DNA of 64,000 nucleotides, from NCBI GenBank assembly GCA_030616775.1, contig JAUWWQ010000010.1, positions 34,588-98,587 of the forward strand, written 5' to 3'. A model generated the notes under the pieces. That model was given only the letters and a program-made list of their open reading frames with translations. It ran no database searches and was not told where the DNA came from. Position 1 is the first letter of the stretch; each line of letters opens with the position of its first letter. The DNA comes from Planctomycetota bacterium (lineage in GTDB: Bacteria; Planctomycetota; Phycisphaerae; UBA1845). Positions 1 to 7,921 of this stretch are shown piece after piece. Made by a program: the position numbers and the translations under genes.

Positions 1-1
1 C

Positions 2-133
2 GACCATTTGTTCACCCATCCAAAGCAGATCGAGGAGTACTATCACCAGAAAACCGGCAAGAAACTTGACACTCTCACAGAGCCCGGCCCGCCTCGGCGA
101 CCCAGGCCGCCCAAGAAGAAAAAATCGGCATAA
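2..133 (+). CDS. C-terminal end of an unidentified protein (partial)
   Basis: An open frame enters from the left edge and ends at a TAA whose last A is the first base of the next gene's ATG (TAATG). The 43 visible residues begin DHLFTHPKQIEEYY and finish with a Pro/Arg/Lys-rich tail, PPKKKKSA. I do not recognise the family. The stop-start overlap suggests translational coupling with the gene that follows. Confidence 0.5.
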   Translation, partial: DHLFTHPKQIEEYYHQKTGKKLDTLTEPGPPRRPRPPKKKKSA

Positions 134-906
134 TGATCCCGGACACACGCCGACAGCTAAGACAAGCCCATCGTGTCATCTTGGCTGTCTCGCTAAGTGG
201 GGTAGGGGGGTGCATCTCGGGGTCGCTTGCATCGAACACCGACCGCCACCCACTCGGCTATCGTTGGTCGGACGCCGGCCGGCAGATGGTGCACGTCGGC
301 GAGACCGTGGAATTCGATTTTGTTCTACAGGACTTAATGCGGCGGTTCGTGCCGCCACTCGGGTTGGCCGACTACTGTGTCGCAACCATCGGCGGTGAAC
401 GCCTCGAGAGCGAGCCAAACGCAGCGGGCCATTTCCAGTTCGCTTATGCCTTCGATCAGGTGACACCGGGTGAGAAGATCGAAGTACGGACGATCGCGTA
501 CCAGCAGCGGGGCCATCGGGATTTCATGAGAATCCGCGAAAAGTGGGTTTACGCGGAAAGCCCCTTCAACCGTCCGGATCGGAAGGTAGCCGGTGACTCC
601 ATCCGGTTCACGGTGTACGAGGTGCCGATCGAACTGATGATCGTTCGGCCTCCCGATGACCTCGACCCGGAGTCCGGCGTACTGCGCATTCATCGTGCCG
701 ACGGATCGACCACGTCGGTCTACCTCGACCGGCCTCACCGCCCCGGATTTACGATCACCGGCCCCGCACCGGACGGCTACTATCGCGTTAGCTATCGATC
801 CAAGGGTAACGAGCTGAACCCTGTCGGAACAACCGACGTCGAATTCGAGATCTACGACACGGCAGGTTTCCCGCATTATGCATCCACGACGCTCGAAACG
901 CCGTAG
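133..906 (+). CDS. Hypothetical lipoprotein-like exported protein
   Basis: 257 residues of unknown function. The N-terminus has several Arg/Gln residues, then a short hydrophobic stretch (VILAVSLSGVGGC) ending at Cys27, compatible with a lipoprotein signal although the lipobox (VGGC) is weak. The rest is polar, with no membrane segments, and looks beta-rich, with alternating Val/Ile/Tyr such as TSVYLDRPHRPGFTITG. The ATG overlaps the stop of the upstream frame, so the two are probably co-transcribed. No catalytic motif was seen. The gene ends about 50 bp before the HYExAFE gene on the same strand. Confidence 0.6.
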   Translation: MIPDTRRQLRQAHRVILAVSLSGVGGCISGSLASNTDRHPLGYRWSDAGRQMVHVGETVEFDFVLQDLMRRFVPPLGLADYCVATIGGERLESEPNAAGHFQFAYAFDQVTPGEKIEVRTIAYQQRGHRDFMRIREKWVYAESPFNRPDRKVAGDSIRFTVYEVPIELMIVRPPDDLDPESGVLRIHRADGSTTSVYLDRPHRPGFTITGPAPDGYYRVSYRSKGNELNPVGTTDVEFEIYDTAGFPHYASTTLETP

Positions 907-955
907 GTAGGGGGGTGGGGCGGTCGAAGCGGACCCGGAAGGGAGTGAGCGTTGC

Positions 956-1462
956 ATGGCACGGCCTCACATTCATTACGAAGCCGCCTTTGAGGACTAC
1001 ATCCGGTCGCGCGGCTGGCCATACCTGCCGGTGGACGAGCACAAGAAGGCCATCTTTGCCGGGGCCCGAATCAAGTCCTTTGACTTTCTGGTCTACCGGC
1101 CGGGCAAGAAGCCCTGGCTGGTCGACGTTAAGGGTCGAAAGTTTCCCTACGACGGAAAAGGCAGCAAGAGATACTGGGAAAACTGGGTCACGCGCGAGGA
1201 CCTGGAGGGCCTGCAGAAGTGGGAGGGTGTCTTCGGCCGGGATTTCGAGACCGGCCTGGTCTTTGTCTACTGGCTTGTCGGCCCGCCGGATCGCGAACCG
1301 AGCACCGATATCCACGTTTTCAGGAACGAGTACTATGCCTTTCTGTGGATATCCGCCCTGGATTACGCCGCCCACGCCCGCCAACGCTCCCCGAAATGGG
1401 ACACCGTCACCGTCCCCAGCCGAACCTTCCGCCGCCTGGTCAAACCTCTCCACGAAAGCTAA
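956..1462 (+). CDS. HYExAFE family protein (PD-(D/E)xK nuclease-like)
   Basis: 168 residues. The family signature HYEAAFEDY lies at residues 7-15. A DFLVY...WLVDVKGRK segment (Asp43, Asp57, Lys59) has the D...(D/E)xK spacing of restriction-endonuclease-like folds, so a nuclease role is plausible but unproven. The family is known mainly from Planctomycetota and its function is not established. The last ~47 codons are repeated twice downstream, at 3571 and 5072, and an integrase C-terminal remnant follows the stop codon in the same frame. The 3' end of this gene therefore looks like an integration target that is rebuilt at each insertion. This is the only complete copy in the window. Confidence 0.85.
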   Translation: MARPHIHYEAAFEDYIRSRGWPYLPVDEHKKAIFAGARIKSFDFLVYRPGKKPWLVDVKGRKFPYDGKGSKRYWENWVTREDLEGLQKWEGVFGRDFETGLVFVYWLVGPPDREPSTDIHVFRNEYYAFLWISALDYAAHARQRSPKWDTVTVPSRTFRRLVKPLHES

Positions 1463-1657
1463 GCAACGAATCGGGCCGGTGTTCCGTTGGAGGTGGTTGC
1501 CAAGCTTGTAGGGCGTCGGCATATCGACACCACGGTCAAGCACTACCGGTGGATCGGTGACGCAGACCTTCGAGCCGGTGTCGCCAAGCTGCGGAAGGCG
1601 TCGGCGGGGTAGCTCTTGTTCATCAAACCGTTGACGGCTGCCGACGCTTCGCAAGCA
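1320..1657 (+). repeat. Direct repeat R1: HYExAFE 3' end plus integrase remnant
   Basis: This stretch of about 340 bp is repeated with high identity at 3571-3910. It runs from TCAGGAACGAGTACTATGCC, through the HYExAFE stop and the integrase remnant, to GGCTGCCGACG.TTCGCAAGCA. The first ~145 bp occur a third time at 5072-5232. R1 and R2 share their right flanks, while R2 and R3 share their left flanks. That pattern is expected for tandem integrations at one attachment site. Confidence 0.8.
1463..1612 (+). pseudogene. Tyrosine recombinase C-terminal remnant (copy 1)
   Basis: Directly after the HYExAFE stop the same frame reads ATNRAGVPLEVVAKLVG, then HIDTTVKHYRW and ends KLRKASAG at a TAG. This matches the end of phage-type integrases: the 'LLGHsdi.tT..Y' block with the nucleophilic Tyr in KHYRW, plus the last helix. 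No start codon or upstream catalytic half (R, HxxR) is present, so only the final ~49 residues remain. A near-identical remnant lies at 3714-3862. Confidence 0.7.
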
Positions 1658-1838
1658 CCACAGCACCGTCCCTCAAGCATGGCGGCGCTGCGCTTTGCGA
1701 TGCCACCCGGCCGACATTTCCCCAACGGCCTGTGCCCGAAGGCTCGACCGCCCTCGAAACCAGTTCAGCCTCCTCGACTCCACGGTTTTGGTGCGTCCGG
1801 GGCCAGATGCGAGGGGCATTCTGGCCCTTTGTAGCCGT

Positions 1839-2627
1839 TCAATCCGATGAGGCGGTTATTGTGTCGGCAAAGACGCCCGCGGCGATCTCATTGCCTTGCA
1901 CGCTTAGGTGATTGCAGTCGCGGTAATTTGCGGGATCCGAGCGCAGCTCTTCACCGCTAACGGCCACGTCGACGAGTATCGCGTCCTGGCTGCTTACGGC
2001 CATCCGGATACGCTCGTTGAGTCGAAGGACATAGGCATTCGCGCGTTGAGCCTGCAGAGGAAGCATTACATCCACCGGAAGCGGCGGGCATTCCGACAGA
2101 CTCTCGCGTACGAAGAAGTAGGTGGCAACGTAAGGTCGGACTTCGGCGCCGCGCAGAATCGCGATCGCGGATTCGATATTCGCCTGTATCTCAGCGAGCT
2201 GTTTCGCCAGGTCGTCGCCAAAGGGGTAGTCCAGATCGTCGGGCGAGAGCAGAAGGAGCGGGTCCCGATCCTGAATGAACTCGACGACGTCGTTACCGCC
2301 CTCCCAGTACAACCACACTTCTGCGTTAGGAAACACGTCGGTTTCCAGGAGACCCCGCAGCCGCTCAAGACCATCCTTAGTGGTTTCGCCCCAGCGTCCT
2401 TCGTTGGCGAATGTCTCGGGCGGCTCGCCAAGTATCTCGCGTAGGATGTCGGGATAATCACGCGTCGTTGACCCTACCGTCGTCGAGTCGCCGAAGGCAA
2501 CGTAATGGACCTTGGGATCCGGCCTCCGAATATCCCCGCATCCGTTCGAGAAGCCAAGTGCCGCAAGGACGACGCCCAAGAGTGGACTGCTGGAGAAGCA
2601 ACGAGAATATGCACCTTCGCGAAGCAT
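1839..2627 (-). CDS. SGNH/GDSL-type hydrolase, lipoprotein
   Basis: 262 residues. A signal with lipobox-like end (GFSNGC, about Cys30) is followed by the SGNH blocks: GDSTT (nucleophilic Ser), the Gly block region near NEGRWGETT, GGND, and DCNHLSVQGN carrying the catalytic Asp/His pair. Family members are esterases, lipases or acetylxylan-type deacylases; the substrate cannot be read from sequence. The protein is probably membrane-anchored outside the cytoplasm. It lies opposite in strand to the HYExAFE gene, inside the first of two cassettes bounded by HYExAFE 3'-end repeats, so it is probably acquired cargo. No clear Shine-Dalgarno precedes the chosen ATG. Confidence 0.85.
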   Translation of the reverse strand: MLREGAYSRCFSSSPLLGVVLAALGFSNGCGDIRRPDPKVHYVAFGDSTTVGSTTRDYPDILREILGEPPETFANEGRWGETTKDGLERLRGLLETDVFPNAEVWLYWEGGNDVVEFIQDRDPLLLLSPDDLDYPFGDDLAKQLAEIQANIESAIAILRGAEVRPYVATYFFVRESLSECPPLPVDVMLPLQAQRANAYVLRLNERIRMAVSSQDAILVDVAVSGEELRSDPANYRDCNHLSVQGNEIAAGVFADTITASSD

Positions 2628-2713
2628 TGGGCTACGCAGGCAAAGCGCTCTTGGCGTATGCTCCAGCCTCCGGCTACCTTCACGCCCACGTGCTGACAGT
2701 GAGTTAGCTGGGG

Positions 2714-2911
2714 TCAGCGTGAGTTCTCCTCAGGTAGCTGCGCACGCGACTTGGCACATTTCTCTGCGTAGCCCTTGCCCGGCTCATCTGCATCCCGGGC
2801 GTCGTAGAGCTTGATAATGCGCGTAAGCGCCACCGTGGTCTTGTGGGCGGAATTGCCGTGCACGGTCTTGAGCCTTTGGTCTGCGATATGCCACGGGATT
2901 AGCACACCCAC
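2714..2911 (-). pseudogene. Possible C-terminal remnant of a TPR/protein-kinase type protein
   Basis: The 65-residue frame contains HGNSAHKTTVALTRIIKLYDA and ends KCAKSRAQLPEENSR. It resembles the last helices of the TPR tails on planctomycete Ser/Thr kinases (pattern G..H..T...L..I..LY.AW...A..Y...LP). No kinase or earlier TPR units are present, so it would be a remnant. It overlaps the end of the Cys-rich lipoprotein gene by 13 bp. The match is recalled by eye and short. Confidence 0.35.
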
Positions 2912-3354
2912 CCGCGGCGCGCGAACCGTAAGCCTACGAGTGCAATCGGAAGTAGCACCATAGACGGTCCCACAGGTCCACAGAAGCCGCTCTGCAAACA
3001 GGCGTTGTCTTCCAGCTCAGCCATCAGGTCTCCGCACAGCTCGCTCCCGGGCTCAAGAGTCACCAACTCGTCACAGGACAACGCCGTGATACAGTTAGCG
3101 TATGCAGGCCAGGGGCATTCACTCGCTTCAGGCGTATCTGCACAGACCAGTGTCACCAGGGCATCGATTTGTTCCGGCCCCAGTTCCTCCGACTCACCGG
3201 TCTCTTCCATCCCGCAGTTGAACATATGCGTCATCGCGCGCTTGCACGCTGCTTCATTACTTTCGGGTGCAAGTGGACATCCAGCGAACAGGGGACACAC
3301 AAGAATACATGCGATCAGGATAGCTCGTTTCCCCATAGCATTCATAATGGGCAT
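2899..3354 (-). CDS. Cys-rich secreted lipoprotein with C-terminal membrane tail
   Basis: 151 residues from the chosen ATG (MPIMNAMGKR), which has AAGGAG four bases upstream. A hydrophobic signal, ILIACILVCPLFAGC, gives a good lipobox. The mature part is acidic with paired cysteines (ACKRAM, FNCGM, SECPWPAYANC, SCDE, LCGD, ACLQSGFCG), suggesting disulphides outside the cytoplasm. It ends with a hydrophobic stretch (MVLLPIALVGLRFARRG) followed by Arg, like a C-terminal sorting tail. An in-frame ATG at 3432 with GGGAG upstream lies where the neighbouring cassette's gene starts, so a longer leader is possible. Function unknown; cargo of the first cassette. Confidence 0.65.
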   Translation of the reverse strand: MPIMNAMGKRAILIACILVCPLFAGCPLAPESNEAACKRAMTHMFNCGMEETGESEELGPEQIDALVTLVCADTPEASECPWPAYANCITALSCDELVTLEPGSELCGDLMAELEDNACLQSGFCGPVGPSMVLLPIALVGLRFARRGWVC

Positions 3355-3429
3355 AGATCTCCTTGCATCAACACCGTCACCAATAGACCGGACCGACCCT
3401 TCTGACCTAAATCCTAACGTGGCACGTGC

Positions 3430-3570
3430 CATGATCTTTCTCCCGAAAGAAACGAACACCTAGACTAGACGTGGTCAGTATAGCACGAACGCGGCCCGCG
3501 GTGCCGGCTGATTTCTGCCATTTTTCTGCCACAAACCGCGTTTTTGATAGCGCCAGGGCCGAACTCGTAT
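3430..3570 (-). promoter_or_regulatory. Shared right-end module of cassette 1 (promoter and start region)
   Basis: This stretch resembles 4896-5071. Both contain CGAAAGA.ACGAAC near a start codon with a strong ribosome site, TATAGCAC about 50 bp further out, two TTCTGCCA-type direct repeats 11 bp apart (3513 and 3524; 5014 and 5025), and TTTTTGATAGCGCCAGGGCC just before the HYExAFE fragment. Read on the minus strand, the TATAG/CT hexamer could be a -10 box. The paired 11-bp-spaced repeats look like recombinase arm sites. Both functions are inferred from position. Confidence 0.5.
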
Positions 3571-3713
3571 TCAGGAACGAGTACTATGCCTTTCTGTGGA
3601 TATCCGCCCTGGATTACGCCGCACACGCCCGCCAACGCTCCCCGAAATGGGACACCGTCACCGTCCCCAACCGAACCTTCCGCCGCCTGGTCAGACCTCT
3701 CCACGAGAGTTAG
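3571..3713 (+). pseudogene. HYExAFE 3'-end fragment (copy R2)
   Basis: Encodes the last ~47 residues of the HYExAFE protein, from RNEYYAFLWISALDYAAHAR to the stop, nearly identical to residues 122-168 of the intact gene. The 5' two-thirds is absent and a different sequence lies upstream. This is what is left when an element integrates at the 3' end of a gene and displaces the old end. Confidence 0.8.
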
Positions 3714-3862
3714 GCAACGAATCGGGTCGGCTCCCGCTTGAGGTGGTCGCCAAGCTGGTAGGGCACGCCCACATTGACACCACGGTCAAGCACTACCGGT
3801 GGATCGGTGACGCTGATCTCCGGGCTGGCGTAGCCAAGCTGCGGAAGGCGTCGGCAGGGTAG
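3714..3862 (+). pseudogene. Tyrosine recombinase C-terminal remnant (copy 2)
   Basis: The frame reads LPLEVVAKLVGHAHIDTT, then VKHYRWIGDADLRAG and ends KLRKASAG at a TAG. This copy keeps the canonical LVGH, where copy 1 has LVGR. A 1-bp length difference near the start puts it out of frame with the preceding HYExAFE fragment, unlike copy 1. No catalytic Arg/HxxR half is present. It follows the attachment-like repeat at the same spacing as copy 1. Confidence 0.7.
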
Positions 3863-3875
3863 CCGCACCTCGATG

Positions 3876-4898
3876 TTACGCGGTTGACGGCTGCCGACGT
3901 TTCGCAAGCAATATGGCACCAACAGCCAATAGACTCAACGTAGCGGGCTCAGGAACTTCGGCGACACGGAACCCGACACGGGCGTCCTCGCCCGACGGGT
4001 AGCTGCCGTACCGGAAATGGGCGTGCAGGCTGCCGGGGTAGTCGTAGTAGTGGAACGACCCGCCACGCAGCCCGCGATCCGAACCGTAAAGTATCGGTTC
4101 ATTCCACTCCGAGACATTCCCGCCCTGGTCGAATGTGCCGTAGGGGCTGTCGGAGTTCTCGTGAGCGCCACCCTCCGTGCGGTAGTACGGGCTCCCGATG
4201 GTGTATTCATTGTCGTAGAACGTCGCGTTGTTGCCCGGGTCGGTCGGCTCGACCAGATCGTTGCTCGGAGCACCGTCGCTGCTCGTCGGATAATCGTAGT
4301 AGTTGCCAGTCACGCCGTCGTTGTAGTGATACGCCGCCTTGTACCACTCGTCCTCCGTGGGAATGGCCCAGGTGGCGTCGACGTCACGCGTGATGGGCAG
4401 AAGGTCCGTGTTGCTGGTCGCGCCGTCCAGGAAGTACGATCCGTCCTCGGTCGTGCTTAGCTCCTGCGACCCCGTCGGCTGGCCGTTGTGCAGCCAGTTG
4501 CAGAACCGCGCCGCGTCGCCCCAGGAGACGTAGTTCACCGGCCGGTCCGCCCAGTCCGGTGCCACGCTGTACGTGTAGCTGCCCGAGCTACCGCTACGCT
4601 GGATCTTGGAGGGCCAGTTGCTCGACCACATGATCGTGTTGTATAGCCCGTACGTATCGGTCGCCGCCACCGCGTTGAGGAACTCGGTGTACTGCCCGGC
4701 CGTCACCTCGTATTTGCCGATGTTGTACACGTAGTCCACGCCGCCGAAACTGGGCACACCGCCGCTCGGGTACCGCGTGTCCCCAGGATTCCCCGGATTG
4801 CCGACGGTGACCGTTTCAATGACGACCCCTGCCCGCACGTTTATGCTCCAAGCGAAGATCCCGGCCAGCGTGACCAAAGCACTCGTGACACGAAACAT
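3876..4898 (-). CDS. SUMF1/formylglycine-generating-enzyme-like protein with VPEP sorting tail
   Basis: 340 residues. A signal peptide (to about ...INVRAG) is followed by an FGE-sulfatase/SUMF1 fold: IGKYEVTAGQYTEFLNAV, PVNYVSWGDAARFCNWLH, WAIPTEDEWYKAAY, RGGSFHY and VGFRVAEV. The end, VPEPATLSLLAVGAILLAKRR, is a PEP-CTERM signal, so an exosortase should process it at the membrane. The FGE catalytic cysteines were not seen, so it is probably a structural or ligand-binding relative. GGAGG lies 7 bases before the ATG. The gene is the cargo of the second HYExAFE-bounded cassette. Confidence 0.9.
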   Translation of the reverse strand: MFRVTSALVTLAGIFAWSINVRAGVVIETVTVGNPGNPGDTRYPSGGVPSFGGVDYVYNIGKYEVTAGQYTEFLNAVAATDTYGLYNTIMWSSNWPSKIQRSGSSGSYTYSVAPDWADRPVNYVSWGDAARFCNWLHNGQPTGSQELSTTEDGSYFLDGATSNTDLLPITRDVDATWAIPTEDEWYKAAYHYNDGVTGNYYDYPTSSDGAPSNDLVEPTDPGNNATFYDNEYTIGSPYYRTEGGAHENSDSPYGTFDQGGNVSEWNEPILYGSDRGLRGGSFHYYDYPGSLHAHFRYGSYPSGEDARVGFRVAEVPEPATLSLLAVGAILLAKRRQPSTA

Positions 4899-4899
4899 G

Positions 4900-5071
4900 A
4901 CGAACCTCCGTCCGAAAGAGACGAACAGCGAGACACGATACGACCACTATAGCACAAAGGCGGCTGTTCTTCACAGCCCGCGAGGGCGAGGCATGCCCGT
5001 ACTGCGGGCTGAATCCTGCCACCGTTCTGCCACCAACCGCATTTTTGATAGCGCCAGGGCCGCTCTCGTAT
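4900..5071 (-). promoter_or_regulatory. Shared right-end module of cassette 2
   Basis: Counterpart of 3430-3570. It carries the Shine-Dalgarno of the SUMF1-like gene, TATAGCAC at 4948-4955, the two 11-bp-spaced TCCTGCCA/TTCTGCCA repeats at 5014 and 5025, and TTTTTGATAGCGCCAGGGCC. It is joined directly to the R3 fragment. The same layout before a different cargo gene suggests the module belongs to the mobile unit and not to the cargo. Confidence 0.5.
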
Positions 5072-5217
5072 TCGGGAACGAATACTATGCCTTTCTGTGG
5101 ATATCCGCCCTGGATTACGCCGCCCACGCCCGCCAACGTTCCCCGAAATAGGACACCGTCACCGTCCCCAGCCGAACCTTCCGCCACCTGGTCAAACCTC
5201 TTCACGAGAGCTGAGCG
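5072..5217 (+). pseudogene. HYExAFE 3'-end fragment (copy R3)
   Basis: Third copy of the HYExAFE 3' end. It contains a nonsense change (CCGAAATAGGACACC, where the other copies have CCGAAATGGGACACC) and some further drift. Similarity fades at about 5232, shortly after the stop, and no integrase remnant follows. In a serial-integration model this would be the original chromosomal 3' end, now furthest from its gene. Confidence 0.75.
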
Positions 5218-5232
5218 AGAGCGGCCGGCTCC

Positions 5233-5620
5233 ATGAGAGTGTTTGGCGGCTTCAGCGCCGCACCCTCATGCAGCCTGAAAGGCTGATCGAGAGTAGCCGT
5301 GGGCAAGTCCGCCACAGGCGGACGCCGCCCACGGTAACCCCAACACCCGTTCCATTCGACCCTACAGGGGTCGTATAAACGCCACGTTGCACGCGCCCCA
5401 AGAGAATAGACGACCCTTTCAGGGTCGGGCGGCTTGGTAACACCCGGACCCGGTGGCGGCGCTATGCTTGCCACCGGCTACTTTCGGGCAGGCATTCAGC
5501 CTGCGATCCTGCCCGCCGTTTCTGTCACGGACCCCTGCGGAGACACCATGTGGACAAGCCCGTGGCACCACAATCCGTCGCTCGCGTGTCCTGTTGAAAG
5601 GAGTGGCGCAGACTGACGGC
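5233..5620. repeat. Gene-free stretch made of compound palindromic repeats
   Basis: No gene seen. It holds small palindromes: AGCCTGAAAGGCTGA; GTGGGCAAGTCCGCC paired with GGCGGACGCCGCCCAC; GACCCTACAGGGGTC; and ACCCTTTCAGGGTCG. From about 5270 to 5530 the block returns in reverse complement at 11437-11697, in the same order. The block is probably a dispersed non-coding repeat of this genome. Confidence 0.6.
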
Positions 5621-7576
5621 TCAATCGACTTCGGTGGGAATGACTACATCGTTGTATTGCAGGAGTGTTCCCTTGGCCCGCTCCAGGTCGACGATGGCGA
5701 TGTTGTATTCGACCATGACGCTCAACATGGCACGCCGGATGTTGGCCAGCCGCTGTCGGGCGCCCAGTTCGTTGATGAGGGTGTTGTGGTCCTTGCGCTC
5801 GGCCCGGGCAACAATCGACTCCACCTCGCGCTCACGAGCCTCGGCTGATTCGAAGGCCGGACCGATCTGGTCGTAGGAAGTCTGTAGCTGGCGCGCGGAC
5901 AAGTTGACGTCAACAATGATCTCCTCGAATCTCTGTCGAAGTTGGGCGACCGCCTGGGCGTGTTGGAGTTGGGCTCGGCGATGGGCGGCCCGCGGGCCGC
6001 GATTGCCCACCGGCACCTCGAATTCCACACCCACATAGTACTCAATGAACTTCCACCGGCTCACCTCGTCGAACGATTTGTCGGCATTCTTGGCAAGTCC
6101 GTCGAAGGTGGTGCGGAATGTCAGATCGAAACGCGGAAGCTCGGCGTTCTTGGCTCGGCCGACGCCTATCTTGGCCGTGGCAATACGGAGTTCCTGTTCC
6201 TTGATCTCTGTTCTGTTGTCCAGTGCGGTTTGCACCTCAGCCAGTTGGTCTATGACGATGTGCTGAAGCTGTGGGAAATCTTCCGGGATCAGCTCCACGC
6301 TGTCGGCAAGGTTGATGTCGGGATCGTTCATCAGGGCAATGAGCCGGTCTTCGGCGTCGAATACGTTGGCCCGCCGACCCACAAAATCGGCCCGGGACTG
6401 CTCCAGATCCGCTTTCGTCGCCGCGATCTGAACCGGGGTAATGTCAAAATCTCTCCTGGCGACGAGATACTCGTAAATCTCCTCGAAGTCCGCCAGCAGC
6501 CGGGGCGTGATGACCACATCGCGCCGTGCCTGGACCAGCCGCCAGTACAGCTCCTCGACCTGGCGAAGGGTGTCACGGACCTGGCGTCGGAACGCGAGAT
6601 CACTGATCCGGCGATCGTTCTTCGCAACCAGGATCAAGGATCGGTTGAAGTCGATCCCGAAGTTGCGAAGGATCGGCTGACGCATCTCCAGAATGAACTT
6701 GCTGATGTACTCCGGGTTGATCTGCTGGAAGACGAACGCCTGTTTGGTCCGCTGCAGTTCGTACCGACCTCCAAGCTGCATGCCGGACGGCAGCAGCTTG
6801 CGGAGCCCGGTGCTCATCAGGAAGAAGTCAAGATCGGTCGACATAAGTTCAGAGCCCGTCGGGCGATCCACTTTGTTTTTGATCACGTTCGTGAAGAACA
6901 CGGCATCAAAGGCAGCCTGGGCCTCCACCACACGCGTGGCTTCAATGGCCGGGTTGTAGCTGAGCGTCTGGATCAGGTAATTGTTGGCCAGCGTGCGGCG
7001 AATGGCCTCTTCCAGGGTGAGCTCAAGCCGCGCCGGACGGCGAATCGTCTCGATCCGCTGAAGGACACGCGGAAGGTATTTGATCCGCGAGTCGAGGTAT
7101 CTGATCCGATCCCTGAGCTGGCCAATCCGATCATCCAGATCCTCGACATCCTCGATCTGCGGATCCACATTCTTGATCCGAGATTCGATCGCTCCGATTC
7201 GAGTCTGGTCGTCGTCCCGGCGGGCTTCTTCCAGCTCCCTGCGGGCTTCTTCGAGCTGTTCGAGGCGCGGGCGGGACTGTTCGAGTTCTCGGCGGGCCTG
7301 TTCAAGTTCGTCCTGGGCGTCCACCCAGAAGGCCTCCGGGTCCGGGACGTGCCCCGCCAACCGCTCCGGTGGAATGTATAGATCGGCGCTTGTGGCGCTG
7401 CCGGCCTCTTCGAAATCCTCCTCCTGTTGCTGGGTCGCAAGATAAGCTGTGCCGACCGAACTACCGCCCGAGTCAAAGACGGGAGACCCTGCGGACGATG
7501 ACGCGCCGGTCAGAGAGACAGCCCCAATCACCAATAGTGAAGCAAGCGTCCGAGTGAGGTTGGTGTGTCGAGTCAT
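5621..7576 (-). CDS. TolC family outer-membrane protein
   Basis: About 651 residues from the ATG at 7576; an upstream TTG at 7609 would add 11. A signal peptide (LASLLVIGAVSLTGASSSAG) is followed by an acidic linker. Next comes a long charged heptad segment (roughly residues 85-170, many E/R/Q with DDRIGQLRDRIRYLDSRIKYL), and then the OEP/TolC domain from LTLEEAIRRTLANNYLIQTL. Long helices with Q/R/E repeats continue to the end, consistent with the alpha-barrel. TolC proteins are outer-membrane exit ducts for efflux or type I secretion. No membrane-fusion or inner-membrane pump gene is adjacent. The N-terminal coiled coil is longer than usual. Confidence 0.88.
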   Translation of the reverse strand: MTRHTNLTRTLASLLVIGAVSLTGASSSAGSPVFDSGGSSVGTAYLATQQQEEDFEEAGSATSADLYIPPERLAGHVPDPEAFWVDAQDELEQARRELEQSRPRLEQLEEARRELEEARRDDDQTRIGAIESRIKNVDPQIEDVEDLDDRIGQLRDRIRYLDSRIKYLPRVLQRIETIRRPARLELTLEEAIRRTLANNYLIQTLSYNPAIEATRVVEAQAAFDAVFFTNVIKNKVDRPTGSELMSTDLDFFLMSTGLRKLLPSGMQLGGRYELQRTKQAFVFQQINPEYISKFILEMRQPILRNFGIDFNRSLILVAKNDRRISDLAFRRQVRDTLRQVEELYWRLVQARRDVVITPRLLADFEEIYEYLVARRDFDITPVQIAATKADLEQSRADFVGRRANVFDAEDRLIALMNDPDINLADSVELIPEDFPQLQHIVIDQLAEVQTALDNRTEIKEQELRIATAKIGVGRAKNAELPRFDLTFRTTFDGLAKNADKSFDEVSRWKFIEYYVGVEFEVPVGNRGPRAAHRRAQLQHAQAVAQLRQRFEEIIVDVNLSARQLQTSYDQIGPAFESAEAREREVESIVARAERKDHNTLINELGARQRLANIRRAMLSVMVEYNIAIVDLERAKGTLLQYNDVVIPTEVD

Positions 7577-7921
7577 GATCTGACCAGTCCCTGGTCGCGG
7601 GCGTGACAAACGTTAGAGACACAAACAGTTCTGCATGCCGGCTCGAAACGCCGAATCGCGGGGTCCGCGCCGCGCCACGAGACACCCCGCCGAACGACGA
7701 GGGCATGCTATCAGCAGCATCGCCCACGCGTCAATTCGACGGCTGCCGGTCTGCGACAAGTTCCGACGGCCCTCCGACCACACCCTCCGACTTGTCCCTC
7801 CAGGCTGCGCCGCCTGAACGGAAATGTGCAAGCGGGATCACATGCCCCGCAAACAGGTGGTGCTGTCTGGATCGTGTAGAGGTGCTCGTGTAAGCTGGGT
7901 GACGCTCCGAGGCTTGTCCCC
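7577..7921. other. Gene-free gap between divergent genes
   Basis: About 345 bp separating the TolC-like gene (minus) and the HELLH membrane protein (plus). It should hold both promoters. I saw no convincing -35/-10 pair, no strong repeat and no RNA gene. Confidence 0.4.

Noticed and set aside
5942..7381. Long plus-strand open frame of 479 codons opposite the TolC-like gene
   Set aside because: It is the mirror of a GC-rich, strongly biased gene on the minus strand; no ribosome site and no recognisable domain.
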